DNA of 64,000 nucleotides from Prorocentrum cordatum (GCA_963575745.1 CAUYUJ010014183.1:269501-333500), one strand, 5' to 3'; positions 32,968-43,345 are shown, counted from the first letter of the stretch. Notes: a model not told the origin generated them from the sequence alone. A program made the numbers and translations.

Positions 32968-35900
32968 TCACGGGACGGTGATCACCTTCATCAACGTCGA
33001 GCTTCCCGGGCACTCTTCCTTGGTGCCGTGCACCGCCACTATGCTGTCGCCAGAGGCGACCATGCCCCATTCCTTCGCCTGCTTCAGCGCCTTCGTGATG
33101 ACCGAATCGGTGCCCGCAAACGACGCGGTGATCATCGGGACCACCCCGCGGCAGATGTGCAGGTGGCGCATGGTCGCCTCGCTCGCGGTGATCGCGAGGA
33201 TCTGCGCCTGCGGGCGGTACTTGGCGAGCGTCACCGCTGTGGTCCCCGTCTCCGTGAGGGCCACGATGAGCTGGGCGCCGCAGTCGATGGCCGCTTTCAC
33301 CGCTGAGGAGCAAACGCCCTCGACCGCGCTCATCGGCCCCTTGGACAGGACCTGAAGACGGGTGTTGAGGTCCGCCACCGCGCCGCTGGGCACGGAGTGT
33401 GCGTGTCCTCAGGTCCTGGGCCCCATCGTCCAGGCCTCCACCCTCACTCCTGAGGAGTCGTGAAGGGGCCCGGCCCCCTCGCTCTCAAATCTCCCGGGGC
33501 CTGGCGCGTGCTCCCTGGGGCTTCCCGCGTCTTGTCACGCGACTGTTTCGGGCCCAAGAGGGCCCCAGGACCGGCAACGTGAGCCTTGAGAGGCCCCCCA
33601 AGACTGTCCAAGAGGGCCCCGAGTCGCCGAAAGATCGCCACCAGACGCGCAAGATGTCCCCAAGGCGCCCCAAGAGGCCCGCAAGACGTCCCAAGAGGCC
33701 TCGAAGAGGTCTCCCAAGAGGACACAAGGAGGCAAAACTACGATTTTTGCTCCATACTTGTTTGAAGGATTTTGGCGTTCTCGCATTCCCCGCTTCCCGA
33801 CGCTCCAAGACGGCCTAAGGGTGTCCCAAGACGGCCTAGGAGGCGCCCAAGGCCTGAAGGTGGCCCCAAACGGGGCCCAAGGCAGGGAACACGAAGCGAA
33901 AATCCGAGCCTTCCGCCCAAGAGGCCCTGAGAGGCCCAAAGAGACCCCCAAGAGGGCCCCCACGAGGCCTCGAGCGGCCCCCAAGAGGCCCAAAAGAGGC
34001 TCCAAGAGGCCCCAGAACGGCTCCCAAGAGGTCCCAAACTGCCTCCAAAAGGCCCCCGAGAGGCCTCCCACAAGATCCCAACGAACATCCAGTCGGATTC
34101 ATACCCAAAACCTAGGCACGGTGGCGGGATGGGCCGAAGGCCATTCGATCCGCCGCTCCCTGTTGATTCATCACAAGAGTGCCTGGCGTGCTGAACTTCT
34201 TACGATTTTGGTTTTGGTTCTTTTCCAAAAAACTCTCCCAATGGGCTCCGGCGCGTCCCGCCGGGGTTCCGGGAGGATGCCGAAAGATCTTCCAGAGGTG
34301 GTTGCAAAGGGTTTTTCCGTTCCAGACGGCTCCAAGATGGCCTAAGATGGCCTCCAAGACGGCCAAGATGGTCTCCAAGACGGCTAAGATGGCCTCTAGA
34401 TGCCTCCAAGATGGCCCAAGATGCACCCAAGACGGCCTTAGATGGGGCCAAGAGGCCCCCCAGAGGCCTCCAAGTCGGGCCAAAGAGGCCTCCAAGAGGT
34501 CCTCCAGGAAGGCCTGAAGAGGCCAAAATCATTTATTTTCCTTTGGTTTTTGAAGCATTTTAATATTTGCGCATTTTCGGCCTTCCGACGGCCCAAGAGG
34601 GCCCAAGAGGCCCCCAAGGTCGCCCGAAGATCGCCCAAGAGGCCTCCAAAATGGCCCCATGACGGTCCAAGAGGCCCGCCCCAAGAGAGCCCCAAGACGG
34701 CCCAAGAGGCCTCCAAGACGCCCTCGATGGCCTCGAAGACGGCCAAGATTGCCCAAGATGGCCTCCAAGATGTCTAGAAGACGGCCAAGATGGCCCCCAA
34801 GACGGCTACGATGGCCCCAAGATGCCTCTAAGACGGCCCAATATGCACCCAAGACGGCCTTAGATGGCCTCAAGCTGGCCCAAGACGATCCAGGAGGCCC
34901 CGAAGAGGCCTCCAAGACAGCCCAAGAGGCCTCCAAGAGGTCCTCCAGGAAGGCCCGAAGACAAAAATCATTGATTTTCCTTAGTTTGTTGAAGGATTCT
35001 GGCATTTGCCAATTTCGGCCTTCCGACAGCCCAAGAAGGCCCCAGAGGCCCCCAAGGTCGCCCGAAGATCGCCCAAGATGCCCCTAAGAGGGCCCCATGA
35101 CTGCCCAAGAGGCCTCCAAGACGGCCCCAAGAGGCCTCCAAGACGACCCAAGAGGCCTCCAACACGCCCAAGATGGCCTCCAAGGCGCCCAAGATGGCTT
35201 CCAAGACGGCCCCGAAGCGCCCTAAGACGGCCCCAAGTCGGCCCAGAAAGGCCCCCAAGACGGCTCCCGACGGCGTCAGACGTGCCAGGAACCCACCAAG
35301 ATGGCCGAAGTTGGCTCGAAGCTGACCCAAGACTGCCCAAGAGCTCCCAAGAGGTCCTCCAGGAAGGCCAGAATAGGTCAAAATCATTGATTTCCCTATG
35401 GTTTTTGGAGGGATTTTGACATTTGCTTCTTTTCGGCCTCCCGACGGCCCGAGACGGCCCAAGAGCCCCCAAAGATCGCCGAAAGATCGCCCAAGAGGCT
35501 ACCAAGATGGCCCCAGAACTGCCCAAGAGGGCCCCAAGACGGCCCCAAGAGGCCCCCAAGACGGCACAGGCGGCCTCCAGGGCGCCCAAGATGGTCTCCA
35601 AGACGGCCCTGGAGCATTCCAAGAAGGCCCCAAATCGGCCCATAGAGGCCCCCCAAACGGCTTCCGACGGCGTCAGGCGGACCAGGAGCCCACCAAGACG
35701 GCCGAACATGGCCCTAAGATGGCCCAAGACGGCCCAAGAGGCCTCCAAGAGGGCCTCCAGGAAGGCCCGAAAAGGCCAAAATCCGTGATTTCCTCTAGGT
35801 GTTTGAAGGATTGTGGCATTTGCTTTTTGTGCTGCCTTCCGACGGCCAGAGACGGTCCAAGTGCCCCCAAAGATCGCCCAAGAGGCCCAAGACACGGCCC

Positions 35901-37376
35901 CAAGAGGCCCCCAAGACGGCCCAAGAGGTCTCCAAGACGCTCAAGATGGCCTCGAAGACGGCCAAAGAGCCCTCCAAGACGCTCTCCAAGAAGGCCCGAA
36001 AGGGTCAAAATGGCCTCCAGACGGCCAAGATGACCTTCAAGATGCCCACGTGTTCCCCGAAGGCTTTCCAAACCGATTCGGGGAACACATGGTCCGATAG
36101 CTTGGCAGGTCTGGCCTCAACGTTCGGCCACATAGGCGCTTCCAAAAAGGCAGGGGGCGGCGGTGATTCGCCGTAGGCGTCTTAGATAGATTGAGCTGTA
36201 GTCCAAGATCTCCTCCGTCGTCTGACAAATCTTGCGCATGATGGAGCATGCCTCGAGCGGGTACCCGCCGGCCGCGGTCTCCCCGGAGAGCATGACGCAG
36301 TCCGTGCCGTCGAGCACCGCGTTGGCCACGTCGCTCGCCTCCGCGCGGGTGGGCCTCGGGGCCCCACACATCGATTCGAGCATCTGGGTGGCGGTGATGA
36401 CTGGCTTGCCCGCGAGGTTGCACTTCGTGATCATCATCTTCTGCGCCACGAAGACATTCTCGGGCGGGATCTCCATGCCCAGGTCGCCGCGCGCCACCAT
36501 GATGCCGTCGGAGATGGCGACGATCTCGTCAAAGTTCTTCACGCCCGCCTCGTTCTCGATCTTCGGGATTATCTGGATGCTGCGGCCCTTCATACCGAGG
36601 GTCTCCTTGATGAACCTGACGTCCTCCGCGCTCTGGACGAAAGAGGCGAAGACCATGTCGACGCTGTGGGCCACGCCGAAGTTGACGAGGTCGTTGATGT
36701 CCTTCTCCTGCAGCACCGGGAGGTCCACCTGTATGCCTGGGAGGTTGCAATTCTTCCTCTCGCCGAGGGAGCAATCGTTCATCACCTCCGTGATGACGTG
36801 GTCCGTGCCCACGGTCTTTACCTTCAGGGAGAGGGAGCCGTCGGCGCAGAGGATGATGTTGCCCGCCTTGACCGACGAACAGAGCTTCGGGTAGCTGAGG
36901 GCGAAGCAGGTGTTATCCCCCTTGAATTCGTAGTCCACCACTAGCTTCAGGTCCTGCCCTTTCTTGAGGTTGATCTTCCCGCCCGCCTTGAAGAAACCCG
37001 TGCGGATCTCGGGGCCCTTGGTGTCGAGGGCAATGGCGACGGTTTTTCCGCACTCCTTCGACGCCTCCCGGATGCGCTGCACCATTGCCCCGTGCGTCTC
37101 GTGGTCCCCATGAGAGAAATTCATTCGCGCGACGTTCATGCCAGCGCGCATGAGGGCGATGATCGCCTCCTTCGTGTTCTGGTTTGGGCCCATGGTGCAC
37201 ACGATCTTGCACTTGCGGCTGATGTTCTCCTCCACAGAGTCCAGCTTGCAGTATCTGGTCATGTCCAACTGCGCCATGGGCATTATCTGCGCCTGGCCCC
37301 AACTCGCGCTCGCCGAGGACAGCGCTGAGGCCGTGCGCGCGGGCGTGCGGCTGCGGGCCCTGCTGTCGGTCGTCAT
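32968..37376 (-). CDS. PK: pyruvate kinase, two exons
   Basis: Transfers phosphate from phosphoenolpyruvate to ADP, the last step of glycolysis. Exon 1 runs from ATG 37376 to about 36180 (~398 codons); exon 2 from about 33390 or 33357 to TGA 32968 (~130 codons); total about 530, normal for the family. Seen in order: [32 protein letters not shown] (Glu and Thr typical of K+-dependent enzymes); [11 protein letters not shown] with the catalytic Lys; [42 protein letters not shown] and [12 protein letters not shown]. Exon 2 is the C-terminal regulatory domain; its effector loop reads TETGTTA, with Glu where fructose-1,6-bisphosphate-activated forms carry Lys. No targeting peptide is obvious, so a cytosolic location is likely. 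The start is the first ATG after the DinoSL relict. Exact splice sites are uncertain, and no GT donor sits at the likely exon 1 end, which suits the GC/GA donors used by dinoflagellates. Confidence 0.93.
33450..36080 (+). repeat. higher-order tandem repeat filling the pyruvate kinase intron
   Basis: Basic units of ~11 bp (CCAAGACGGCC, CCAAGAGGCCC, CCAAGATGGCC) are arranged in higher-order units of about 400-440 bp. Each starts with AAAATCATTGATTTTCCT, then TTTGAAGGATTTTGGCATTT, CGGCCTTCCGACGGCCC and CCCAAGGTCGCCCGAAGATC. The AAAATC anchor recurs at 34525, 34963, 35380 and 35778, with a truncated start at 36006 and a diverged relative near 33735. An internal landmark, GGCACGGTGGCGGGATGGGC, lies at 34112-34131. 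Related copies are at 22.9, 24.2, 25.9 and 51.9 kb. Confidence 0.88.
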
Positions 37377-37422
37377 GGCGGGGTCGGCGGGTGCGGCTGT
37401 GGTCTGACTTGGAACGAAACGG

Positions 37423-37444
37423 CTTGAGCCAAAATGGCTACGGA
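37423..37444 (-). other. DinoSL relict before pyruvate kinase start codon
   Basis: The minus strand matches all 22 positions of the dinoflagellate spliced leader (TCCGTAGCC...GGCTCAAG). It ends 46 nt before the ATG at 37376 and is followed by CCGTTTCG, not GT, so it is not an SL RNA gene. Such genomic relicts arise when a trans-spliced mRNA is reverse transcribed and reinserted. Confidence 0.93.
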
Positions 37445-37799
37445 CAAGACGAATATGAATATGACGAGGAAAAAGGAAGTGTCTTCGCTGATTAGGCAGA
37501 ATGGTGGGCAGGAGAAAGGAGAAGACAGAGGAGGGTGAGGAGGGAAGGAGGAGATAGTATGCAGGAGGGAAGGAAGGACGCGAGAGGATGGACACCAATG
37601 CAGATAAGAAGATGCAGGTGGGATAGGGAAGATGTGGAAGGGTAGCCCGAGGAAGGATGCGATATGATGGATGGAGAGATGTGGTAGCTCCCTGCACATA
37701 GCTTAGAGCCTCCAAGGGCCGCTGAGACCACCCTGCAACCCACTACAAATTTCAACACGCACACACACACATAACCACACGCAATCACATATACATGCA
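37445..37799. other. upstream flank of pyruvate kinase
   Basis: Purine-rich GGA/GGAAG-containing DNA. The pyruvate kinase frame happens to stay open to 37715, but composition changes sharply at the DinoSL. Promoter elements are not recognisable. Confidence 0.4.
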
Positions 37800-37845
37800 T
37801 GTATATATATATACATATAAACACACACATACATACATACATACC

Positions 37846-37882
<37 letters not shown>
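37800..37882. repeat. TATA/CATA microsatellite
   Basis: CATACATAC units and about 15 TA units. Confidence 0.95.
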
Positions 37883-37886
<4 letters not shown>

Positions 37887-37888
37887 TC

Positions 37889-38307
37889 GCGACGTCGTCT
37901 GGGCCACATTGTTTTGGGGCGCGATGGGCCAGGCACCGCGAAGCAGGCATGATGCATCAGCGCGGCGGCGGGTGTCCGACGCAGGCGACAGCGGCAGCAG
38001 GAACCAATCTTCGCAGGCCCCTACCCAACTAGTGCGAGGTAGGCGTAACGGGATGGCGCTGGGAAAACATTGCGCACAAATGGTACGGAGTCGCAGACAT
38101 CCTCTTGCGTCTGATCCCCCGACTCTACTAAGCATCAATCTGTTAAAACACCCAGCTCGCGACGTCGTTTGGGCCACATTGTTTGGGTGCGCGAAGGGCC
38201 AGGCACCGCGAAGCAGGCATGATGCAACAGCGCGGCGGTGGGTGTCCGACGCAGGCGACAGCGGCAGCAGGAGCCAACCTTCGCAGGCCCCTACCCGACC
38301 CCGAAGG
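37889..38307 (+). repeat. direct repeat pair of ~148 bp, 270 bp apart
   Basis: Copy 1 (about 37889-38037) and copy 2 (about 38159-38307) share CGACGTCGT(C/T)TGGGCCACATT, GGGCCAGGCACCGCGAAGCA and GTGTCCGACGCAGGCGACAG, ending at CTTCGCAGGCCCCTACCC. About 90% identity by eye. Confidence 0.85.
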
Positions 38308-38559
38308 TTACTCTAGCCACTTCCTTAGCACAGCTCGCGCCGTCTGCTCGGCGGCCCAGGCGGCGGGGCGAGCGAAGCGCTGCGCAGAGCCAAGAGACAA
38401 AGTCCGGTACGCCAGAAGTGAAGGGCCCGCCGGAAGAGAGGGGGCGGACCGCGCGAGGAGCACCCCGAGGGCCCCGTCGAGGCTCGCGACGTCGAGCCGG
38501 ACGCTTCAATGCGGCGTGTGCGCGAACTTCGCGTTGTCGTAAGCCGAGGGCGCACAGGC

Positions 38560-39100
38560 GGTCGTTGGGCACTGGCTGGCCGCGAGCGCTGCCCAGCGAC
38601 GGCGAGGACTGCGCGGCGAGCGAGGGGGAGTTGAGAACGCGCGTCGGTCGCGCCACTGGGCGGGCCAAGCAAAAAGAAGCCTGGCACATCGCGGGGCCAA
38701 GAGTGGAGGCTGCTTGAATCACGCGCGCCGGCCGAGCTGCAGGGCCGAGCCTGAACGACGCGAAGACATGCGTAGGCAGTGACACAATAAACGCCCAGCC
38801 GGGGCGAGGACAAACGCCCGATCGCGCAGAGCTGCCCCGCAAGGGCGAAACCGGACGCCGTGCCGGCGAGGTTGGGAACGCGCGTCGGTTGTGCAGGCCA
38901 AGCACAAGGCAGCCCGGCACGTCGCGGCGCCAAGAATTGAGGACGCTTGAAGCGCGTTGGCCATGCTCCGAGCCCGAGCGACACGAGAACGCGCGTAAGC
39001 AGTGACAAAATTAACGCCCAGCAGGGGCGAGGACAAACGCCCGATTGCGCTGCGCTGCCCAGCATGGGTGAAACCTGACGCCGCGCCAGCGGAGGAAGGA
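38560..39100 (-). repeat. ~222-bp tandem repeat, about 2.5 copies
   Basis: Anchors: ACGCCCAGC(C/A)GGGGCGAGGA at 38791 and 39013; GAACGCGCGTCGGT near 38634 and 38877. A first, more diverged unit starts near 38560. The minus-strand frame also repeats at peptide level but is broken; no protein is claimed. Confidence 0.78.
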
Positions 39101-39354
39101 GGGGGGAAGCGAGAGAGAGGCAAGCCAGACGGCGGAGACCCCCACCGAGGAAAAAAGCGAGACATCAAGATACACGGCGCGAGCGGTCTGCACCAAATGC
39201 GCGCCGCCGCTCGGGCGCAGAGGAGCGCTGGCCCGGGGGTGTATGGGCGCCCGAAGGGGCGGAGCCAGGCCCCGAGACCCCCGGGACGGGCGGCCCATCA
39301 CTGAGCCGAGTGGCCCCCAGGGGGAGGCCAGCCGGCACGGGGCGGGGGCCCATG

Positions 39355-39645
39355 CAGGCAATCGAAGGCTGCGCGGCGCATAACCGGAAGCGGTTGCCCC
39401 ACAAGCCTGCGGCACCGCGCCCCCGTCTCAGGGGGGCGAGAAGGGGGCCCCTGGGCCACGCGGCGAGGCGCGAGCCTGGAGGCCGCTGTCCGCTGCGCGC
39501 ACCGCGCTGTGCGAGGCGCGAGAGGATGGCACAAATGCACGGCGCGTGGCTGGACGCGATTGCCCGGCAGGCCCGCGGCACCACGCCGCCGTCTCAGGGG
39601 GGCGAGACGGGGGACCCCTGGGCCGCAAGACGAAGCACGGGCCAG
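39355..39645 (+). repeat. ~166-bp tandem duplication
   Basis: Two copies share GCGATTGCCC/GCGGTTGCCC, CCCGCGGCACC and GTCTCAGGGGGGCGAGA (39425 and 39591), then CCCCTGGGCC. It directly borders the hexamer array. Confidence 0.75.
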
Positions 39646-39679
39646 GTGACAGGCCAAGCGAGGCATGCAACGAGGTGCG

Positions 39680-42650
39680 GGCGTCGGCGCTGCCGCCGGC
39701 GCTGCCGTCGCGGCCGCCGTCGGCGCTGGCGTCGATGCTGCTGTCGGCGCTGGCGTCGGCGCTCGTGTCGGTGCCCGCGTCGGTGCTGGCGTCGGCGCAG
39801 CCGTCGGCGCTCGTGTCGGTGCTGGCGTCGGCGCTGGCGTCGGCCTCAAGGTCGGCGCTGGCGTCGGCCACGCCGTCGGCGCTGGCGTTGGCGCTGCCGT
39901 CGGCCTTACCGTCGGCGCTGGCATCGGCGCTGGCGTCGGCGCCCGTGTCGGCGCTGCCGTCGGCGCCCGCGTCGGCGCTGGCGTCGGCGCTGGCGTCGGC
40001 GCTGGCGTCGGCGCTGCCGCCGAAGCTGTCGTCGGCGCTGGCGTCGGCGCACGTGTCGGCGCTGGCGTTGGTGCTGGCGTCGGCGCAGCCGTCGGCGCTC
40101 GCGTCGGTGCGGGCGTCGGCGCTGCCGCCGGCGCTGCGGTCGGCGCTGGCGTCGGCGCTGTCGTCGGTGCTGGCGTCGGCGTAGCCGTCGGCGCTGCCGT
40201 TGGAGCTGCCGTCGGCGCCGGCGTCGGTGCTCGCGTTGGCGCTGGCGTCGGCGCTCGGGTCAGTGCTGGCGCTCGTGTCGGCACTGCCGTCGGCGCTGGC
40301 GTCGGTGCTGCCGTCGGCGCTGCAGTCGGTGCTGCCGTCGGTGCTGCCGTCGGCGCTGGCGTCGATGCTGTCGTCGGCGCTGGCGTCGGCGCTCGCGTCG
40401 GTGCTGGCGTCGGCGCTGCCGTCGGTACTGGTGACGGCGCAGCCGTCGGTACACGGGTGGGTGCTGGCGTCGGCGCTGGCGCCGGCGATGCCGTCAACGC
40501 TGTCGTCGGTGCTGCCGTCGGTGCTGCCAGCAGCGCTGGCGTCGGCGCTCGTGTCGGCACTGCCGTCGATGCTGACGTCGGCGCTGCCGTCGATGCTACC
40601 GTCGGCGCTGCCGTTGGCGCTAGCGTCAGCCCTGCCGTCGGCGCTGCCGTCGGTGCTGGCATCGGCGCGGGCGTCGGCGCTGCCGTCGGTGCCGCCGTTG
40701 GCGCTGCCGTCGGCGCTGGCGTCGGTGCCAGTGGCGGCGCTGCCGTCGGCGCTCGTGTCGGTGCGGGCGTCAGCACTAGCACCGGCGCAGCCGTCGGTGA
40801 TGCCGTCGGCGCTGCCGTCGGCGCAAGCGTCGGCGCAAGCGTCGGCGCTGCCGCCAGCACTGCCGTCAACGCTGCCGTCGGTGCAAGCGCCGGCGCTGCC
40901 GTCGGCGCCCGTGTCGGCGCTGCCGTCGGTGCTGCCGTCGGCGCTGCCGTCGATGCTGCCGTCGGCGGTGGCGCCGGTGCTAGCGTTGGAATTGCGGTCG
41001 GTGCGGCCGTCGGCGCTGGCGACCGTGTTACCGTCGGCGAGGCCGTCGGTGCTGTCGTCGGCACAGCCGTCGGCGCTGCCGTCAATGCTGCCGTCGGCGC
41101 TGCCGCCGGCGCTGCTGTCGGGGCTGCCGTCGGCGCTGGCGTCGGTGCCGGCATTGGCGCGGGCGTCGGCGCTGCCGTCGGTGCCGCCGTTGGCGCTGCC
41201 GTCGGTGCTAGCGTCGGTGCCAGTAGCGGAGCTGCCGTCGGCGCTCGTGTCGGTGCGGGCGTCAGCACTAGCACCAGCGCAGCCGTCGGTGATGCCGTCG
41301 GCGCTGCCGTCGGCGCAAGCGTCGGCGCTGCCGCCAGCACTGCCGTCAACGCTGCCGTTGGTGCAAGCGCCGGCGCTGCCGTCGGCGCCCGTGTCGGCGC
41401 TGCCGTCGGTGCTGCCGTCGGCGCTGCCGTCGGTGCTGCCGTCGGCGGTGGCGCCGGTGCTAGCGTTGGAATTGCGGTCGGTGCGGCCGTCGGCGCTGGC
41501 GACCGTGCTAGCGTCGGCGAGGCCGTCGGTGCTGCCGTCGGTGCTGTCGTCGGCACAGCCGTCGGCGCTGCCGTCAATGCTGCCGTCGGCGCTGCCGCCG
41601 GCGCTGCTGTCGGGGCTGCCGTCGGCGCTGGCGTCGGTGCCGGCATTGGCGCGGGCGTCGGCGCTGCCGTCGGTGCCGCCGCCGTTGGCGCTGCCGTCGG
41701 TGCTAGTGTCGGTGCCAATAGCGGCGCTGCCGTCGGCGCTCATGTCGGTGCGGGCGTCGGCGCTGCCGCCAGCGCTGCTGTCGGGGCTGCCGTCGGAGCT
41801 GGCGTCGATGCTGTCGTCGGCGCTCGTGTCGGTGCCTGCGTCGGCGCTGGCGTCGACGCTGCCGTCGGCGCTCGTGTCGGTGCTGGCGTCGGCCTTACCG
41901 TCGGCGCTGGCGTCGGCGCTGGCGACGGTGCTGGCGTCGGTACAGCCATCGGCGCAGCCGTCGGCGCTGCCGTCGGCGCTGGCGTCGGTGCTGGCGTCGG
42001 CGCTGCCGCCGACGCTGCCGTCGGTGTTGCCGTCAGCGCTGGCGTCGATGCTGTCGTCGGCGCACGTGTCGGTACTGGCGTTGGTGCTGCCGTCGGCGCT
42101 CGTGTCGGTGCTGGCGTCGGCGCTGCCGTCGGCGTTGCAGTCGGCGCTGGCGTCGGCGCTGCCGTCGGCGCTGGCGTCGGCGCAGCCATCGGCGCTGCCG
42201 TCAACGCTGCCGTCGGCGCTGCCGTCGGTGCTCGCGTTGGCGCTGGCGTCGGCGCTCGGGTCAGTGCTGGCGCTCGTATCGGCACTGCCGGCGATGCTGA
42301 CGTCGGCGCTGCCGTCGATGCTGCCGTCGGCGCGGCCGTTGGTGCTAGCGTCAGCCCTGCCGTCGGCGCTGCCGTCGGTGCTGGCGTCGGTGCGGGCGTC
42401 GGCGCTGCCGTCGGCGCCGCCGTTGGCGCTGCCGTCGGGTGCTAGCGTCGGCGCTGCCGTCGGTGCCAGTAGCGGCGCTGCCGTCGGCGCTCGTGTCGGT
42501 GCTGCCGTCAGCGCTGGCATCGGCGCAGCCGTCGGCGATGCCGTCGGCGCTGCCGTCGGCGCAAGCGTCGGCGCCGCCGTCGGCACAGCCGTCAGCGCTG
42601 CTGTCAGTGCTAGCGCCGGCGCTGCCGCTGGCGCACGCGTCGGTGGTCGC
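39680..42650. repeat. ~3-kb GTCGGCGCTGCC hexamer/dodecamer array, open in several frames
   Basis: Almost 3 kb of GTCGGC alternating with GCTGCC, GCTGGC, GCTCGT and similar hexamers. Because the unit is 6n long with few T-A-rich triplets, long frames exist on both strands: plus-strand AVGAGVGA and SALPSALAS repeats, minus-strand APTAAPTPAPT (mucin-like) and DGSADGSAD repeats. The APT frame runs from about 42586 to below 39700, interrupted by a C-to-T nonsense change (TGA near 41730) and a 1-nt insertion near 42435. If any frame is real, the minus-strand Thr/Pro/Ala one is most protein-like, but there is no start context, signal peptide or flanking domain. Segment 40.6-41.2 kb is duplicated at 41.1-41.7 kb. 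Confidence 0.8.
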
Positions 42651-42659
42651 GCGGGGATC

Positions 42660-43253
42660 TGAAGCCCGCTGCCCTCGTATAGCCCCCGCGGAAAGGGGCC
42701 GCCAGGGACAATTCTGTCTTGTCTGAATAGAGGCGGTTTGGGCGACTTGAAATTTTCCCTTTTTTAATTGAAAATGCCCCTTTCTCGGGCTGGAGCGCCA
42801 GTCCCGGGGCGCCGAAATTTCAAATTTGAGCGTCGCTGCCTGGGCGCGCATTGAAACGACCCATGCGACCACGGCGGGCCCAATCACCTCGAGAGGGCGG
42901 GCCAGGCGAGCCCGCCCGGCCACCCTCGCGGGCAGGGCGAGCCGTCGCAGCCTGACCGCCCAGGCCAAGAGCACTCAAACTTTTCTCGTCGGCGGCCAGG
43001 CAGAGCGACCGCGCTGGCGGTGAAAGAACGCCCGCGCAACCGGGCCAGGGGGCGCGGCCGGGGCCCGTCGCGCCAGCCCGACCAGCGGGGACAGACGTTA
43101 CCTGGCCATCCAGACGAACCTCAGCCATCCCACCCGCTCAAAGCGGGCCGAAACCAGCGGGGCTGGAAAGACCGCGCGGACCGTTGGACCAACCGGATCA
43201 GCCAGCCCCGCGCGGAGAGCCGCCCACGGGAGAAGGAAGACAAAGGGTAGGAA
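42660..43253. other. GC-rich DNA between hexamer array and LINE
   Basis: No gene is supported. A short A/T patch (42740-42780) contains GAAATTTTCCC and CCCTTTTTTAATTG. It ends in the GGA tract at 43254. Confidence 0.35.
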
Positions 43254-43300
43254 GAGGAGGTGGAGGAGGAGGAGGAGGAGGAGGAGGAGGAGGAGGAGGA
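43254..43300. repeat. (GGA)n tract abutting the LINE 5' end
   Basis: About 15 GGA units end exactly where the DinoSL begins at 43301. Confidence 0.95.
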
Positions 43301-43322
43301 TCCGTAGCCATTTTGGCTCAAG
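43301..43322 (+). other. exact DinoSL at the LINE 5' end
   Basis: All 22 positions match the dinoflagellate spliced leader (TCCGTAGCC...GGCTCAAG). The next bases are TCCGTAG rather than a GT donor, so this is a leader captured from a trans-spliced transcript, not an SL RNA gene. Confidence 0.95.
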
Positions 43323-43345
43323 TCCGTAGAGTTTCTCTGGCTCAG
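43323..43345 (+). other. second, degenerate DinoSL relict in tandem
   Basis: TCCGTAG, then TTT, then TGGCTCAG parallels the leader with changes in the middle and one deletion. It follows the exact leader without a gap. Tandem leader relicts are expected when a recycled gene is trans-spliced again upstream or at an old leader and reinserted. Confidence 0.62.

Noticed and set aside
36232-36894. A 220-codon plus-strand gene over pyruvate kinase
   Set aside because: It is the antisense shadow of GC3-biased pyruvate kinase codons; no domain and no independent evidence.
39310-42662. Five separate genes in the hexamer array
   Set aside because: All are alternative readings of one 6n-periodic repeat; at most one could be real and none has supporting flanks.
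43301-43345. A spliced-leader RNA gene
   Set aside because: Neither leader copy (43301 or 37423) is followed by the GT donor and the short intron-like part with an Sm site that an SL RNA gene needs; both run directly into coding transcripts.
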